From contig CAZGSL010000007.1 in NCBI GenBank assembly GCA_964528445.1, positions 12,639 to 76,638 on the forward strand: DNA of 64,000 bases. The letters run 5' to 3'. Made by a program: the position numbers and the translations under genes. This DNA is from JAXHMM01 sp964528445 (GTDB lineage: Bacteria; Bacteroidota; Rhodothermia; Balneolales; Balneolaceae). A model generated the notes under the pieces. That model was given only the letters and a program-made list of their open reading frames with translations. It did not search any database and was not told the origin of the DNA. Below are positions 54,746 through 63,535 of the stretch, piece after piece; within the stretch, counting starts at the first letter, position 1, and each line of letters opens with the position of its first letter.

Positions 54746-56068
54746 TCAGGCAACCAGTTCCGAGTCAAGTTGTCGATTCGTATAGTCGTGGACTTCGTCC
54801 ACCAGCAGTTTCTGTACTGAATCCACCGTGATGTTCTCGATGGTTTCCAGGGCAAATGCGTAGGTCAGCAGTTCGCGTGCCTGTTTTTCGCTCAATCCCC
54901 GGCTCTTGAGGTAGAAGACCTCCTCATCCTCCATCTGTCCCACAGTCGCCCCGTGGGTGCATACCACGTCGTCGGCAAAGATTTCCAGCTGCGGTTTGGT
55001 GTTCACCAGTCCTTTCCTTGATAGAAGCAGGTTCCGGTTTTCCTGAAAGGAGTCGATCTTCTGTGCCCCGGGGCGGACAAATATCTTGCCGTTGAAAACC
55101 GAATGCGCCTTGCCGTTGATTACGCACTTGTGCAACTGGTGGCTTTCGGCCGTGGGTTTCCGGTGGTCCATAACCGAATGGGTATCGGATACCTGGTCCC
55201 CGTCAATCAGAACAAGTCCGTCGACCGTGAATTTCACGTCTTCCTCCAGCTGGGTGATACGGGGCTCGTTCCGCGAAAGGCTGGCGCCTATTGTAATGGT
55301 GTAGGATTCGTAATTGGAGTGGGTACGGACATGGGCCGCCGTCCGCGCCATGTGGATCGCCTCCCGGCTGTCTCGCTGTATTTTGGTGTGTTTCACATAG
55401 GCCCGCTTCTCAAGATTCACCTCGACGACCGGCAGGTTGAGGTACTTGTTTCCTCCCAGTCCGATATGATCTTCCACCATCGTCAGCTCAGAATCCTCCT
55501 CCGCGATCACCAGGCAGCGGGGGGTTACGAAATAGGGCTCCGGGGCTTCGGTCTGCACAAAAAGAAACTGGAGAGGAACTTCCACCCTCACATTTTCCGG
55601 GACGTGGATAAAAGCACCGTCTTCCACGAAAGCGTTGTTAAAGGAGCTGAAAATATCCCTCTCGAAATCCGCGTAGGAATTGAGGTGCTCCTGCACAAGC
55701 CGATGATCGGCGTATTTGGCCAGGCTGCCTGCCGTCACGGTATCGGGGAGATCCTCCAGCGAGGAGCGCCTCGCCGAAAACCGGCCGTTTACGAAGACCA
55801 TGCGAGCTCCTTCGCACTCCGGCAGGTAGTATTCGGAAAGATCACCGGGGTCTTTTTCGGGAGCGGGCGCAAGCGGATCCCGATAGAGATCTCGCAGGCT
55901 GATAAACCTCCATGCCTCATCCTTTTTCCCCGGGAAAGGCGTACTCCGCACGTCTTCCGCTCCCTTGGCCCGCAGTTTGGCCAGGCCGCCGGGGCTGCCG
56001 TTCAGAGCCTCCTGATACTTGAGATGTTCCGTAAGAAACGTGTTCCTGTCTTGCAATGTGTTGCTCAT
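54746..56068 (-). CDS. sufD: SufD, Fe-S cluster scaffold component
   Basis: 440 residues of the SufB/SufD beta-helix family; pairs with SufB and SufC. Conserved end FADDVVCTHGATVGQMEDEEVFYLKSRG is the usual C-terminal block and HSVMDHRKPTAESHQLHK the middle block. An N-terminal helical part starts near MSNTLQDRNTFL. Two-base spacing to sufC and sufS indicates coupling. Confidence 0.95.
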   Translation of the reverse strand: MSNTLQDRNTFLTEHLKYQEALNGSPGGLAKLRAKGAEDVRSTPFPGKKDEAWRFISLRDLYRDPLAPAPEKDPGDLSEYYLPECEGARMVFVNGRFSARRSSLEDLPDTVTAGSLAKYADHRLVQEHLNSYADFERDIFSSFNNAFVEDGAFIHVPENVRVEVPLQFLFVQTEAPEPYFVTPRCLVIAEEDSELTMVEDHIGLGGNKYLNLPVVEVNLEKRAYVKHTKIQRDSREAIHMARTAAHVRTHSNYESYTITIGASLSRNEPRITQLEEDVKFTVDGLVLIDGDQVSDTHSVMDHRKPTAESHQLHKCVINGKAHSVFNGKIFVRPGAQKIDSFQENRNLLLSRKGLVNTKPQLEIFADDVVCTHGATVGQMEDEEVFYLKSRGLSEKQARELLTYAFALETIENITVDSVQKLLVDEVHDYTNRQLDSELVA

Positions 56069-56070
56069 GT

Positions 56071-56850
56071 TTAATTCGGTTCTCCGTTTACGGACACGGA
56101 AGCGAGATCGCTCAGCCAGTCGTATCCCTCCTCTTCAAGTTTCATAGCCAGCTCCTTATCGCCGGATTTGACTACTTTGCCATCCAGCATGACATGGACA
56201 TGATCCGGTATCACGTAGTCCAGGATGCGCTGGTAGTGGGTAATCAGCACCACGGCGTTCTCTTCCGTTGAAAGCTTGTTGACACCGTTAGCCACGATTT
56301 TCAGGGCGTCGATATCCAGGCCCGAGTCGGTCTCGTCCAGGAAGGAGAGTCGGGGACGGAGCACCGCCATCTGGAAAATCTCGTTGCGTTTCTTTTCGCC
56401 GCCGCTAAATCCTGCATTCACACTGCGCTCCAGGAATTGTTCGTTCATATCGATCAGCTCCAGCTGCTCCGCAGCGTAATCTTCAAACTGAATGGGATCC
56501 AGCTCATCGCGGCCAAGTTTCTCCGCGATGGTGTTGTAGGCCTGCCGCATAAGGGTGGAGTTGGTCACACCCGGTACTTCGACAGGATACTGGAATGCCA
56601 TGAATATGCCCAGATGGGCCCGTTCCTCCGGCTCCAGCTCCAGGATGCTCTCATCCTCGAAAAGGATGTCGCCCTTCGTGATCTCATAGGCCGGGTGGCC
56701 GGCCACCGCTTTGGACAGGGTGCTTTTGCCGCTTCCGTTGGGTCCCATGATGGCATGGATCTCTCCCCTGCCGACGGTCAGGTTGACCCCTTTGAGAATC
56801 TCCGTTCCGTCTTCTTCGGCTTCTACATGTAAATTCTTTATTTCTAACAC
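56071..56850 (-). CDS. sufC: SufC ATPase
   Basis: 259-residue ABC-type ATPase that drives the SufBC2D scaffold. Walker A GPNGSGKST (36-44), signature FSGGEKKR (148-155) and Walker B with LSFLDETDSGLD (168-179). GTG start with weak ribosome complementarity; a 59-nt gap after sufB contains the palindrome GTTTAAAC. Confidence 0.97.
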   Translation of the reverse strand: MLEIKNLHVEAEEDGTEILKGVNLTVGRGEIHAIMGPNGSGKSTLSKAVAGHPAYEITKGDILFEDESILELEPEERAHLGIFMAFQYPVEVPGVTNSTLMRQAYNTIAEKLGRDELDPIQFEDYAAEQLELIDMNEQFLERSVNAGFSGGEKKRNEIFQMAVLRPRLSFLDETDSGLDIDALKIVANGVNKLSTEENAVVLITHYQRILDYVIPDHVHVMLDGKVVKSGDKELAMKLEEEGYDWLSDLASVSVNGEPN

Positions 56851-56909
56851 GTTAGGATAGTTCTTTTGAATTGATGTTTAAACGAAATTTTAACGCGACG
56901 CTCGAAAAT

Positions 56910-58361
56910 TCAGCCTACGCTGCCCTCTAGTTTGATGCCCAGCAGCTTGTTGGCCTCAACGGCAAATTCCATCGGAAGTTCTTTGAGCACCTCTTTGCAG
57001 AAACCGTTGACAATGAGGGATATGGCATCGTCCTCATCCATTCCCCGCTGCTGCAGGTAAAAAATCTGATCTTCTCCTACCCGGCTGGTGGTAGCCTCGT
57101 GCTCCACCTTGGCCGTCGGATTCCCCGATTCGATATAGGGGAATGTATGTGCGCCGCAGGTCTGGCCGATCAGCATGGAATCACACTGGGAGTAGTTTCG
57201 GGCGTTATCGGCCCGCGGGCTCACCTTGACGAGTCCGCGGTAGCTGTTGTTCGACTCTCCGGCCGAAATTCCCTTGGAGATAATGGTACTCTTCGTATTC
57301 TCTCCGATGTGTATCATCTTGGTTCCCGTATCGGCCTGCTGCCGTTTGTTGGTCAGCGCCACGGAGAAAAACTCACCGATGGAGTTGTCTCCCTGGAGTA
57401 TCACGCTCGGGTACTTCCAGGTGATGGCCGATCCGGTTTCGACCTGGGTCCACGAGATCTTGGAGTTGTCTCCCCGGCAATGTCCTCTTTTGGTTACGAA
57501 GTTGAAGATCCCCCCCTGGCCTTCCTCATCCCCGGAGTACCAGTTCTGGATGGTGGAGTACTTTATTTCGGAACTTTCATGGGCCACCAGCTCGACCACG
57601 GCGGCGTGGAGCTGATTCTCCTGGAACATCGGGGCGGTGCACCCTTCCAGGTAACTGACGTGGCTGTTCTCCTCGCAGATGATCAGAGTGCGTTCAAACT
57701 GACCGGACTGCATGTTATTGATCCGGAAGTAGGTCGAGAGCTCCATGGGGCAGACGGTATCCTTCGGCACGTAACAGAAGGATCCGTCGGAGAAGACGGC
57801 CGAGTTGAGGGCCGCATAGAAATTATCGCCCTTTGGGACCACCGATCCCAGGTACTCCCTGACCAGCTCGGGATGGTCCTGGACCGCCTCGGAGATGGAG
57901 CAGAAAATCACTCCCGCCTCGGCAAGTTTCTCCTTGAAAGTGGTAAAGATGGAAACGCTGTCAAATACCGCGTCAACAGCGACTCCCTGCAGCATCTTCT
58001 GTTCCTCCAGGGGTATGCCCAGCTTTTCATAGGTCTCCCTGATCTCCGGATCAACGTCGTCCAGACTCTCCGGACTGTTTTTGCCGCTCTTGTTCTTGGG
58101 CGCCGAGTAGTACTGGATGTTGTCAAAATCCGGTTTGTCATAACTCACGTTGGGCCAGTCGGGCTCCTCCATCTCCTGCCACTTGCGGTATGCCTCAAGG
58201 CGGAATTCGGTCATCCACTCCGGTTCGTCCTTCCGGCGGGATATTTCCCGTATGACATCCTCATTGATTCCCTTCGGAAAATCCTCGTACTCCACGTCGG
58301 TGGTGAAGCCGTATTTGTATTCACCGCCTACGTAGGATTCAAGTGCCTTGGTATCACTCAT
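56910..58361 (-). CDS. sufB: SufB, Fe-S cluster scaffold component
   Basis: 483 residues; first gene of the suf cluster. Conserved blocks include LEGCTAPMFQENQLHAAVVELVAHE (about 248-272), WTQVETGSAITWKYPSVILQGDNS (about 312-335) and the C-terminal FYLQQRGMDEDDAISLIVNGF. Builds nascent clusters with SufC and SufD. Transcribed from the 278-bp gap upstream, which contains a plausible promoter. Confidence 0.97.
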   Translation of the reverse strand: MSDTKALESYVGGEYKYGFTTDVEYEDFPKGINEDVIREISRRKDEPEWMTEFRLEAYRKWQEMEEPDWPNVSYDKPDFDNIQYYSAPKNKSGKNSPESLDDVDPEIRETYEKLGIPLEEQKMLQGVAVDAVFDSVSIFTTFKEKLAEAGVIFCSISEAVQDHPELVREYLGSVVPKGDNFYAALNSAVFSDGSFCYVPKDTVCPMELSTYFRINNMQSGQFERTLIICEENSHVSYLEGCTAPMFQENQLHAAVVELVAHESSEIKYSTIQNWYSGDEEGQGGIFNFVTKRGHCRGDNSKISWTQVETGSAITWKYPSVILQGDNSIGEFFSVALTNKRQQADTGTKMIHIGENTKSTIISKGISAGESNNSYRGLVKVSPRADNARNYSQCDSMLIGQTCGAHTFPYIESGNPTAKVEHEATTSRVGEDQIFYLQQRGMDEDDAISLIVNGFCKEVLKELPMEFAVEANKLLGIKLEGSVG

Positions 58362-58497
58362 AGATCAGATATGGATCCGTTATTGCGATTATCCGCGTAC
58401 TGTAGATTGAGAACAGTGAGAAGCGACATTCCGTTCGGGATTTTCGAGCGCTTCAGCCCCCCGAAAATGCCGTTCTATCCCATTGAGCCTAGAATTA

Positions 58498-58528
58498 TAA
58501 ATATAAGCAAATAACACTCCAAGTTAAA
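58498..58528 (-). promoter_or_regulatory. Putative suf operon promoter
   Basis: On the minus strand, TTTAAC and TTG at 58520-58528 precede TATATTTA at 58498-58505, about 14-17 nt apart, in an AT-rich island about 135 nt before the sufB ATG. TATATTTA partly matches the Bacteroidota -7 TAnnTTTG, although spacing to the -33 element is shorter than the 19-21 nt consensus. No IscR/Fur-type site recognised. Confidence 0.3.
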
Positions 58529-58620
58529 GACTTTCCGGGTACTACGCCTTCCCTTCAAGAGGGTTTATGGAATTCCTAAAATCGCCATTTGAGAGCTGTC
58601 AGGCCAATCGAAAAGGATTA

Positions 58621-58635
58621 TGCCTTCCATAGGCA
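58621..58635 (-). terminator. Small hairpin behind pta
   Basis: TGCCT-TCCAT-AGGCA: 5-bp stem and 5-nt loop immediately after the pta stop, followed on the minus strand by TAATCCTTTT. A weak intrinsic terminator separating pta from the suf promoter region. Confidence 0.35.
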
Positions 58636-58639
58636 AGGG

Positions 58640-59623
58640 CTATGCTGAGGGGGGCACTCCCTCTCCCAGCACGGAGGCCACGCAGGCGGCGTTGACAATG
58701 TCGTCCGGCGCGCAGCCGCGGGATAGGTCCATCATGGGCCTGGAAAGCCCCTGCAGGATCGGACCGGTGGCCCCGGCACCCGCCAGCCGTTCGGTAATTT
58801 TGTAGGCGATATTCCCGGCATCCAGGTTGGGGAAAATGAATACGTTGGCACGTCCGGCCACCTTCGAACCGGGAGACTTGGAGCGGGCAATCTCAGGAAG
58901 CAGTGCCGCATCGAACTGCAGTTCGCCGTCGATCATAAGACCGGAATCCCGGCGGCGGGCCAGGCGTACCGCCTCCCGCACAAGTTTCACGCGTTCGTGC
59001 TCGGCGCTGCCTTTGGTGGAGAAAGAGAGCATCGCCACCCTGGGCTCCTCCCCCGTCAGGATCTTGTGGCTGCGGGCGGATTCCAGGGCAATGCCCGCCA
59101 GTTCATCGGGATCCGGATAGGGAACAACCCCGCAGTCACCGTAGGTAAACACCCGCCCGTCCGGCATATTCATGAGAAAAATGCTGGAAACCAGGGAAAT
59201 CCCCTCACGCATTCCAATGTAGCGAAGGGCCGATCTTATGACCTCGGCGGTCGTGCTGACCGCGCCCGCCACACAGCCGTCTGCCGAGCCGCTGCCTACC
59301 ATGCATGCCGCAAAGCACAGGGGATCCGACAAGCGATTCAGCGCATCCCGCCGGTTTAGTTTGTCCTTCTTTCGCTTCTCCAGAAGATAGGGTACATAGG
59401 GTTCACGCTCTTCCTCCCTCGACACCTCCACGAGGGTCAGCCGGCCACCCGCACGTTTCTCCGGCGTTGCATGCCCCTTATCCGAGAGTAGGACAATTCT
59501 CGCGATCTCCTTTTCGGCCAGGTAGTTTGCGGCCTCATTTATCCTGGAATCACCGGCTTCGGGCAGGACAATGACCGGATCTCGTTGTGCTGTGCGCTCC
59601 CTGAGGTTCTCAATTATTTCCAT
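58640..59623 (-). CDS. pta: Phosphate acetyltransferase (Pta-type)
   Basis: 327 residues of the short PTA/PTB family interconverting acetyl-CoA and acetyl phosphate. Matches: PVIVLPEAGDSRI, ADGCVAGAVSTTAEVIRSALRYIG, MPDGRVFTYGDCGVVPYPDP, AMLSFSTKGSAEHERV, DGELQFDAALLPEIARSKSPGSKVAGRANVFIFPNLDAGNIAYKITERL (split here across the active-site groove). Lacks the E. coli N-terminal domain. No ackA adjoins. One base after the DMT transporter gene. Confidence 0.92.
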   Translation of the reverse strand: MEIIENLRERTAQRDPVIVLPEAGDSRINEAANYLAEKEIARIVLLSDKGHATPEKRAGGRLTLVEVSREEEREPYVPYLLEKRKKDKLNRRDALNRLSDPLCFAACMVGSGSADGCVAGAVSTTAEVIRSALRYIGMREGISLVSSIFLMNMPDGRVFTYGDCGVVPYPDPDELAGIALESARSHKILTGEEPRVAMLSFSTKGSAEHERVKLVREAVRLARRRDSGLMIDGELQFDAALLPEIARSKSPGSKVAGRANVFIFPNLDAGNIAYKITERLAGAGATGPILQGLSRPMMDLSRGCAPDDIVNAACVASVLGEGVPPSA

Positions 59624-59624
59624 A

Positions 59625-60482
59625 CTACAACAGCATGAGGATTGCCATTACTGCGAAAACGATCCCGATTCCCTGCCGCATGCTCAAACGGTCTTTCCAA
59701 ACCGCGATGCCCAGCAGGGTTCCTCCCAGTACAATAAGGGTATTTACCAGCGGGAATGCTACCGCTCCGTCCATTTCCGGGAGCGCATAAATCAGGAATA
59801 CCGCCGACCCCAGATTGGGGAGGCCGACCAGAATTCCAGCACCGAACTCCCGGGTGGTAAAGAGCGGTCCCTTCCGAAGTACCGTTATCGTCAATCCGAT
59901 CAGGAAAGCGGTACCGAAGACCATGCCCATGAATTCCATTTCGCTGAATCGGCCTGCGAACTCCTCCTGGTATATTTTCAGCGCGGCATCGGCAAAACCT
60001 GAGAGCATAAATATAGCAAGAAGCAGCCATCCCGAACGGAAACCGGCGTACCTTTTTCCGCCGCTCCCGGGGAGGAGCAACAGCAGGGCTGCAATCGTCA
60101 TGCCTACTCCCGCAACCTTCAGAAGGGTCAGCTCCTCCTGGTAAAACCCTACGGAGAGCAAGACGGGAACCAGCAACGAAACTCGCATGGCCGCGATACT
60201 TATGCCCACCCCGTTAATATGAACCGACTTGCTGTAGAGGAGAAAATTGCCGATAAAAAACGCTCCCGTACCGAGGCAGAACAGCAGGGGCAGCGGAGAA
60301 AACATCACGGATAGCGCCCCTGAAGTCGGGGAGTCGATCGCCAGGGCAACTGCCGAGGCTATAAGATAATTTACGGTCAGGATGTTCAGTGTGCGCAGCT
60401 CTTCGCTCTCGCCCCATTTCAGGAGATGGGCAATAAGAACGGAGCAGCCGGCGCTCAGAACTACGTGGATGTATGCCATCAT
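59625..60482 (-). CDS. EamA/DMT-type membrane transporter
   Basis: 285 residues with about ten hydrophobic segments in two EamA-like repeats (about 1-135 and 150-285; the second ends VNTLIVLGGTLLGIAVWKDRLSMRQGIGIVFAVMAILML). Predicted inner-membrane drug/metabolite transporter. Substrate unknown. ATG overlaps the stop of the caspase-like lipoprotein gene by 4 nt. Confidence 0.8.
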   Translation of the reverse strand: MMAYIHVVLSAGCSVLIAHLLKWGESEELRTLNILTVNYLIASAVALAIDSPTSGALSVMFSPLPLLFCLGTGAFFIGNFLLYSKSVHINGVGISIAAMRVSLLVPVLLSVGFYQEELTLLKVAGVGMTIAALLLLLPGSGGKRYAGFRSGWLLLAIFMLSGFADAALKIYQEEFAGRFSEMEFMGMVFGTAFLIGLTITVLRKGPLFTTREFGAGILVGLPNLGSAVFLIYALPEMDGAVAFPLVNTLIVLGGTLLGIAVWKDRLSMRQGIGIVFAVMAILMLL

Positions 60483-62251
60483 TCCCCGTCAGTCAGGCTG
60501 AGCGCAGGATTTCCTAACAGGCGCGGTTCCTGGGGGCGGTCGTGAAGTCTGCGTGACGTATAGGAGATGTTCCGCTCCAGAAACTGCTGGATATCGCCGG
60601 TGGTGGTATTCCTCTCCTGGAGAGCCCGTGCGAAATAGTAGGTGAAAATATGATGTTTCCTGTCTTCCGTATCGCCCAGGTACAGATTCGAACCCTGGTT
60701 AAGTTCCGAGGAGACAAAGAGGGCGGTATCCCCTCCCCGATCGCGCAGATCACGGCTTGCCCGCAGGAGGGGCTGCTCCAAATCCAGCCTCTCTTCCGGG
60801 ACTGGCTGACCGTCCTCCGTGTGAAAACTGAGATCCATCACCACAATTCGGCGGGAAGCGGGGATGCGGGCAATTTCCCGGAAAATCTTCTCCAGAGGGA
60901 GAGAAACAGAGGAGACCTGCCCCTCCTCCGGGCGGCTCAGAAGATAGGAAATCCGAATGGAATCCCCGGTGGTCACCCGGGCGCGTCCCCCGAGATAAAA
61001 GAACAACCGGGTGGAATCCGAGGCCGATTCCCGGATTTGGCCGATCTGATCCATGAGTTCCCCGGGATCGGTGACATCCCGGAGATGGGAGGTGGCGTAG
61101 GTATAGTGACCCAGGGCGTTCTCCAGGTAGCTTCGAATAAGGCGTCCATCCCTGTGGGTATAGGCCCGTGTGGCGTAGGGGGCGGAATAGCGCTCGTTGG
61201 TGACGACCAGCGCTCGATTGCGGTTGTCACGCTGTGCAAGGATGGGAATATTGCTCTCCACGTCCACCTCTCCAAACGGGATTCGGGGTACCGAAACGGT
61301 TCCCTGCCGATTCTCTTCGCGGGCAATATCCCAGAAAATTTCCGCATCCGACTGAGCCATATACGATTCCGACAACCCGTACCTCACCCTGTACCAGCTA
61401 TCAGCGGAATCCGTCGAGGCTAGAAGCAGCCGGCTGCCTTCCACCAGTTCCGCCAGTATGTTGTCAGAGCGGTCGCCGGGCGTGCTTCGCAACTCCGTTA
61501 CCGGAGCCACAACCCTCGCGTAGGGCTGCAGAACCCGTTCAACGGGAAACCGATAGGTATACAGCGAGTCGTTGAATTGAACCTCCACACCCACCTCCCC
61601 CGGATCTGCGCCCCTGATATCCAGGTTTGACAGAAGATCATCCAAACCAATTTCAAGGATCCCATCCGTCAGTAGTCGTCCCTCTTCGCTGTATATTTGT
61701 TCCGCCCCGCGGGTAATATTCAAATCCGCCGAGCGATCTCCGTTGGATCCAGGGTGGCGGGTGGTATCGATTTTGACCACGCTTCCTGTCCGGTTAATGA
61801 GCTGGCTTTCCCCCGTTGGCCTTGGTTCGCCTACCGGTTTCATATTCAGGATTCCCACGAGGGCGGCCAGGCTTCCCACGGCAGTAAAGGCAATGGTCCG
61901 GGCGGATGTACGCTCTCTGGAAAATCGCTCCCCGTATCCCAGGTACGCTCCCAGTCCAGCGCCCAGCATCCCTCCAAGCAGGTACCCTGCACTCGGCCGA
62001 TACTCCTGCAGCGTACGTTCAATTTCTATCTTTTTGGGATATTCGTAGTGATTTCGGGAGTGAAGCTCAAGCCTCAGTACTGGTGATTCGGGATCCGGAG
62101 CCTGCGAAGCTTTCAGGAAGAATTGCCGTTCCACCCTTTCGTACTCCTCCGAATCCACCGCTTCCAGATCGCTGACTATCCACCGGGCGTTGGTACATGC
62201 ATTCGCCGTCAGTAGGGCGAGCAGCAGATATATCAGAAATCGCACCTTCAT
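60479..62251 (-). CDS. Lipoprotein with SH3-like and degenerate caspase-like domains
   Basis: 590 residues. Lipobox TANAC (Cys19); a glycine zipper-like helix (about 90-108, GGMLGAGLGAYLGYG); SH3b-like region (about 246-308, TELRSTPGDRSDNILAELVEGSRLLL); then about 343-580 resembling a peptidase C14 (metacaspase) fold: NRALVVTNERYS, a helical spacer, LFFYLGGRA (416-424) and RIVVMDLSFH (468-477). In active members these two read YSGHG (His) and DxC (Cys); here both catalytic residues are absent. Likely a non-proteolytic envelope protein. Linked to the DMT gene by 4-nt overlap. Confidence 0.6.
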   Translation of the reverse strand: MKVRFLIYLLLALLTANACTNARWIVSDLEAVDSEEYERVERQFFLKASQAPDPESPVLRLELHSRNHYEYPKKIEIERTLQEYRPSAGYLLGGMLGAGLGAYLGYGERFSRERTSARTIAFTAVGSLAALVGILNMKPVGEPRPTGESQLINRTGSVVKIDTTRHPGSNGDRSADLNITRGAEQIYSEEGRLLTDGILEIGLDDLLSNLDIRGADPGEVGVEVQFNDSLYTYRFPVERVLQPYARVVAPVTELRSTPGDRSDNILAELVEGSRLLLASTDSADSWYRVRYGLSESYMAQSDAEIFWDIAREENRQGTVSVPRIPFGEVDVESNIPILAQRDNRNRALVVTNERYSAPYATRAYTHRDGRLIRSYLENALGHYTYATSHLRDVTDPGELMDQIGQIRESASDSTRLFFYLGGRARVTTGDSIRISYLLSRPEEGQVSSVSLPLEKIFREIARIPASRRIVVMDLSFHTEDGQPVPEERLDLEQPLLRASRDLRDRGGDTALFVSSELNQGSNLYLGDTEDRKHHIFTYYFARALQERNTTTGDIQQFLERNISYTSRRLHDRPQEPRLLGNPALSLTDGE

Positions 62252-62262
62252 TGCATGACCGT

Positions 62263-63492
62263 TTAAAGAGAGATTACCGCTCCCAATCCAACAATATGGC
62301 GAAATGCGAACGAATTCTCACCTCCAGGATGGGAAAGCCACAACGGAAGGTCGTACCGAATCGCGAATCCCCGGGGCTTTCCCAGGTAGTCCGGTATGTT
62401 CAGAGAGAGCATGAACCCGGGTCCGGCGTTCCCCAGCAGCCTCCCCTCTTCCCGGCCGGTGAGGCCCGGTGAGGTGCCGGCATCAAGAAAAAGATAACTG
62501 CGGAACTCCAGCAGTTCTCCCACCCCCGAAATCCGGTTCAGGGCGCTCCCCAGGGGATTGGGAACCTGCAGCTCCAGGTTCATCCCGGCCATGCCGCCGA
62601 AGAGCGGAACTTCGCCCCTGTTCATTTCACGTATATCAGCACCGACATATCCCCTTAGTGACGGCCCGCCCGTTGGCTGGATGAATCCCTCTTCCAGCCA
62701 TGGCATCGGTATGGTGCCCTTGGCTCGCGTGAGTCCCCTTTCGATCCAGCCGGCCGGTGACGGCATGCTCCGGGAAAACAGGTATTGCTCCGGCGTCCGC
62801 GATGAGGTTAAGCCCGTAAAGAAGCGTGAATATATCCTGAAATTGTCCCCTATGCCGATCTGGTTGCGCACATCCAGCCGGGTCTGAACAAAAGGGTGTT
62901 CGCCCGCCACGCTTCCCAGAACCTCCACTTCTGCCGTCCATTCCCCACCGCTGTAAAGTCCCCTGGCCGCCAGCTCCGCCCCCGTAATCCACAACCATCC
63001 CTCCCTCCATAAACCGGGATAGGGAAGGTATGTCCTGTCGAACCGCTCCTCGGATCGGCCGTAAAGGGAGAGCTCACGGTATTCGCGCTCCTCGAATCCG
63101 CTTTGCCATCGTTTGTTCAACGAAAAACCGTGGCGCTGTATGCCGGTCCGTACGGTGCTGAGAAAACGGACATTCGCCTCGCTTCGGAACTCAGAAAGAG
63201 CCTGAATGGGCTCGGTGAAAGTGAGGTGATAGGAAACGGGCAAGTCGGGCCACCAGGTTCCCACCCAGACCCCCATATCGAGGCGATGGGGACCGTCTTC
63301 AAATGTTCCCGGAACCGCCCCCCTGAGACGGAGTCCAACCCGGATACCGTCCACGTCGTTGTACCATAGATCGGGCGCCGGCTGAAGCTCGTAGCCGCCC
63401 TGCTGCGGGAATCCCGGGCGGGGAAGAACCATCATCAGCAAAAATATTCCCCCCGCCAGCGATAAAATGCGTTTGACCTTTCTGCTATTCAT
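62263..63492 (-). CDS. Predicted outer-membrane beta-barrel protein
   Basis: 409 residues from ATG 63492 (the frame extends upstream without homology). Signal peptide about 10-30, then alternating aromatic/charged strands such as WYNDVDGIRVGLRLRG, VSYHLTF and the C-terminal HIVGLGAVISL, all typical of an outer-membrane barrel. Also the phrase GPGFMLSLNIPDYLG (Omp85/surface-antigen style). No N-terminal POTRA is visible, so the protein is not BamA. Function unknown. It precedes the caspase-like lipoprotein gene by 11 nt. Confidence 0.6.
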   Translation of the reverse strand: MNSRKVKRILSLAGGIFLLMMVLPRPGFPQQGGYELQPAPDLWYNDVDGIRVGLRLRGAVPGTFEDGPHRLDMGVWVGTWWPDLPVSYHLTFTEPIQALSEFRSEANVRFLSTVRTGIQRHGFSLNKRWQSGFEEREYRELSLYGRSEERFDRTYLPYPGLWREGWLWITGAELAARGLYSGGEWTAEVEVLGSVAGEHPFVQTRLDVRNQIGIGDNFRIYSRFFTGLTSSRTPEQYLFSRSMPSPAGWIERGLTRAKGTIPMPWLEEGFIQPTGGPSLRGYVGADIREMNRGEVPLFGGMAGMNLELQVPNPLGSALNRISGVGELLEFRSYLFLDAGTSPGLTGREEGRLLGNAGPGFMLSLNIPDYLGKPRGFAIRYDLPLWLSHPGGENSFAFRHIVGLGAVISL

Positions 63493-63535
63493 AAATGGAT
63501 CCTCGGAGTGAAACACGCAACAAGGCTGTGAGCGA

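Noticed and set aside
53625..54785. Plus-strand open frame of 386 codons opposite sufS
   Set aside because: Antisense to an intact SufS with all catalytic residues; no independent evidence.
57099..58514. Long plus-strand open frame opposite sufB
   Set aside because: It lies fully over the conserved SufB coding sequence and its product has no recognisable motif.
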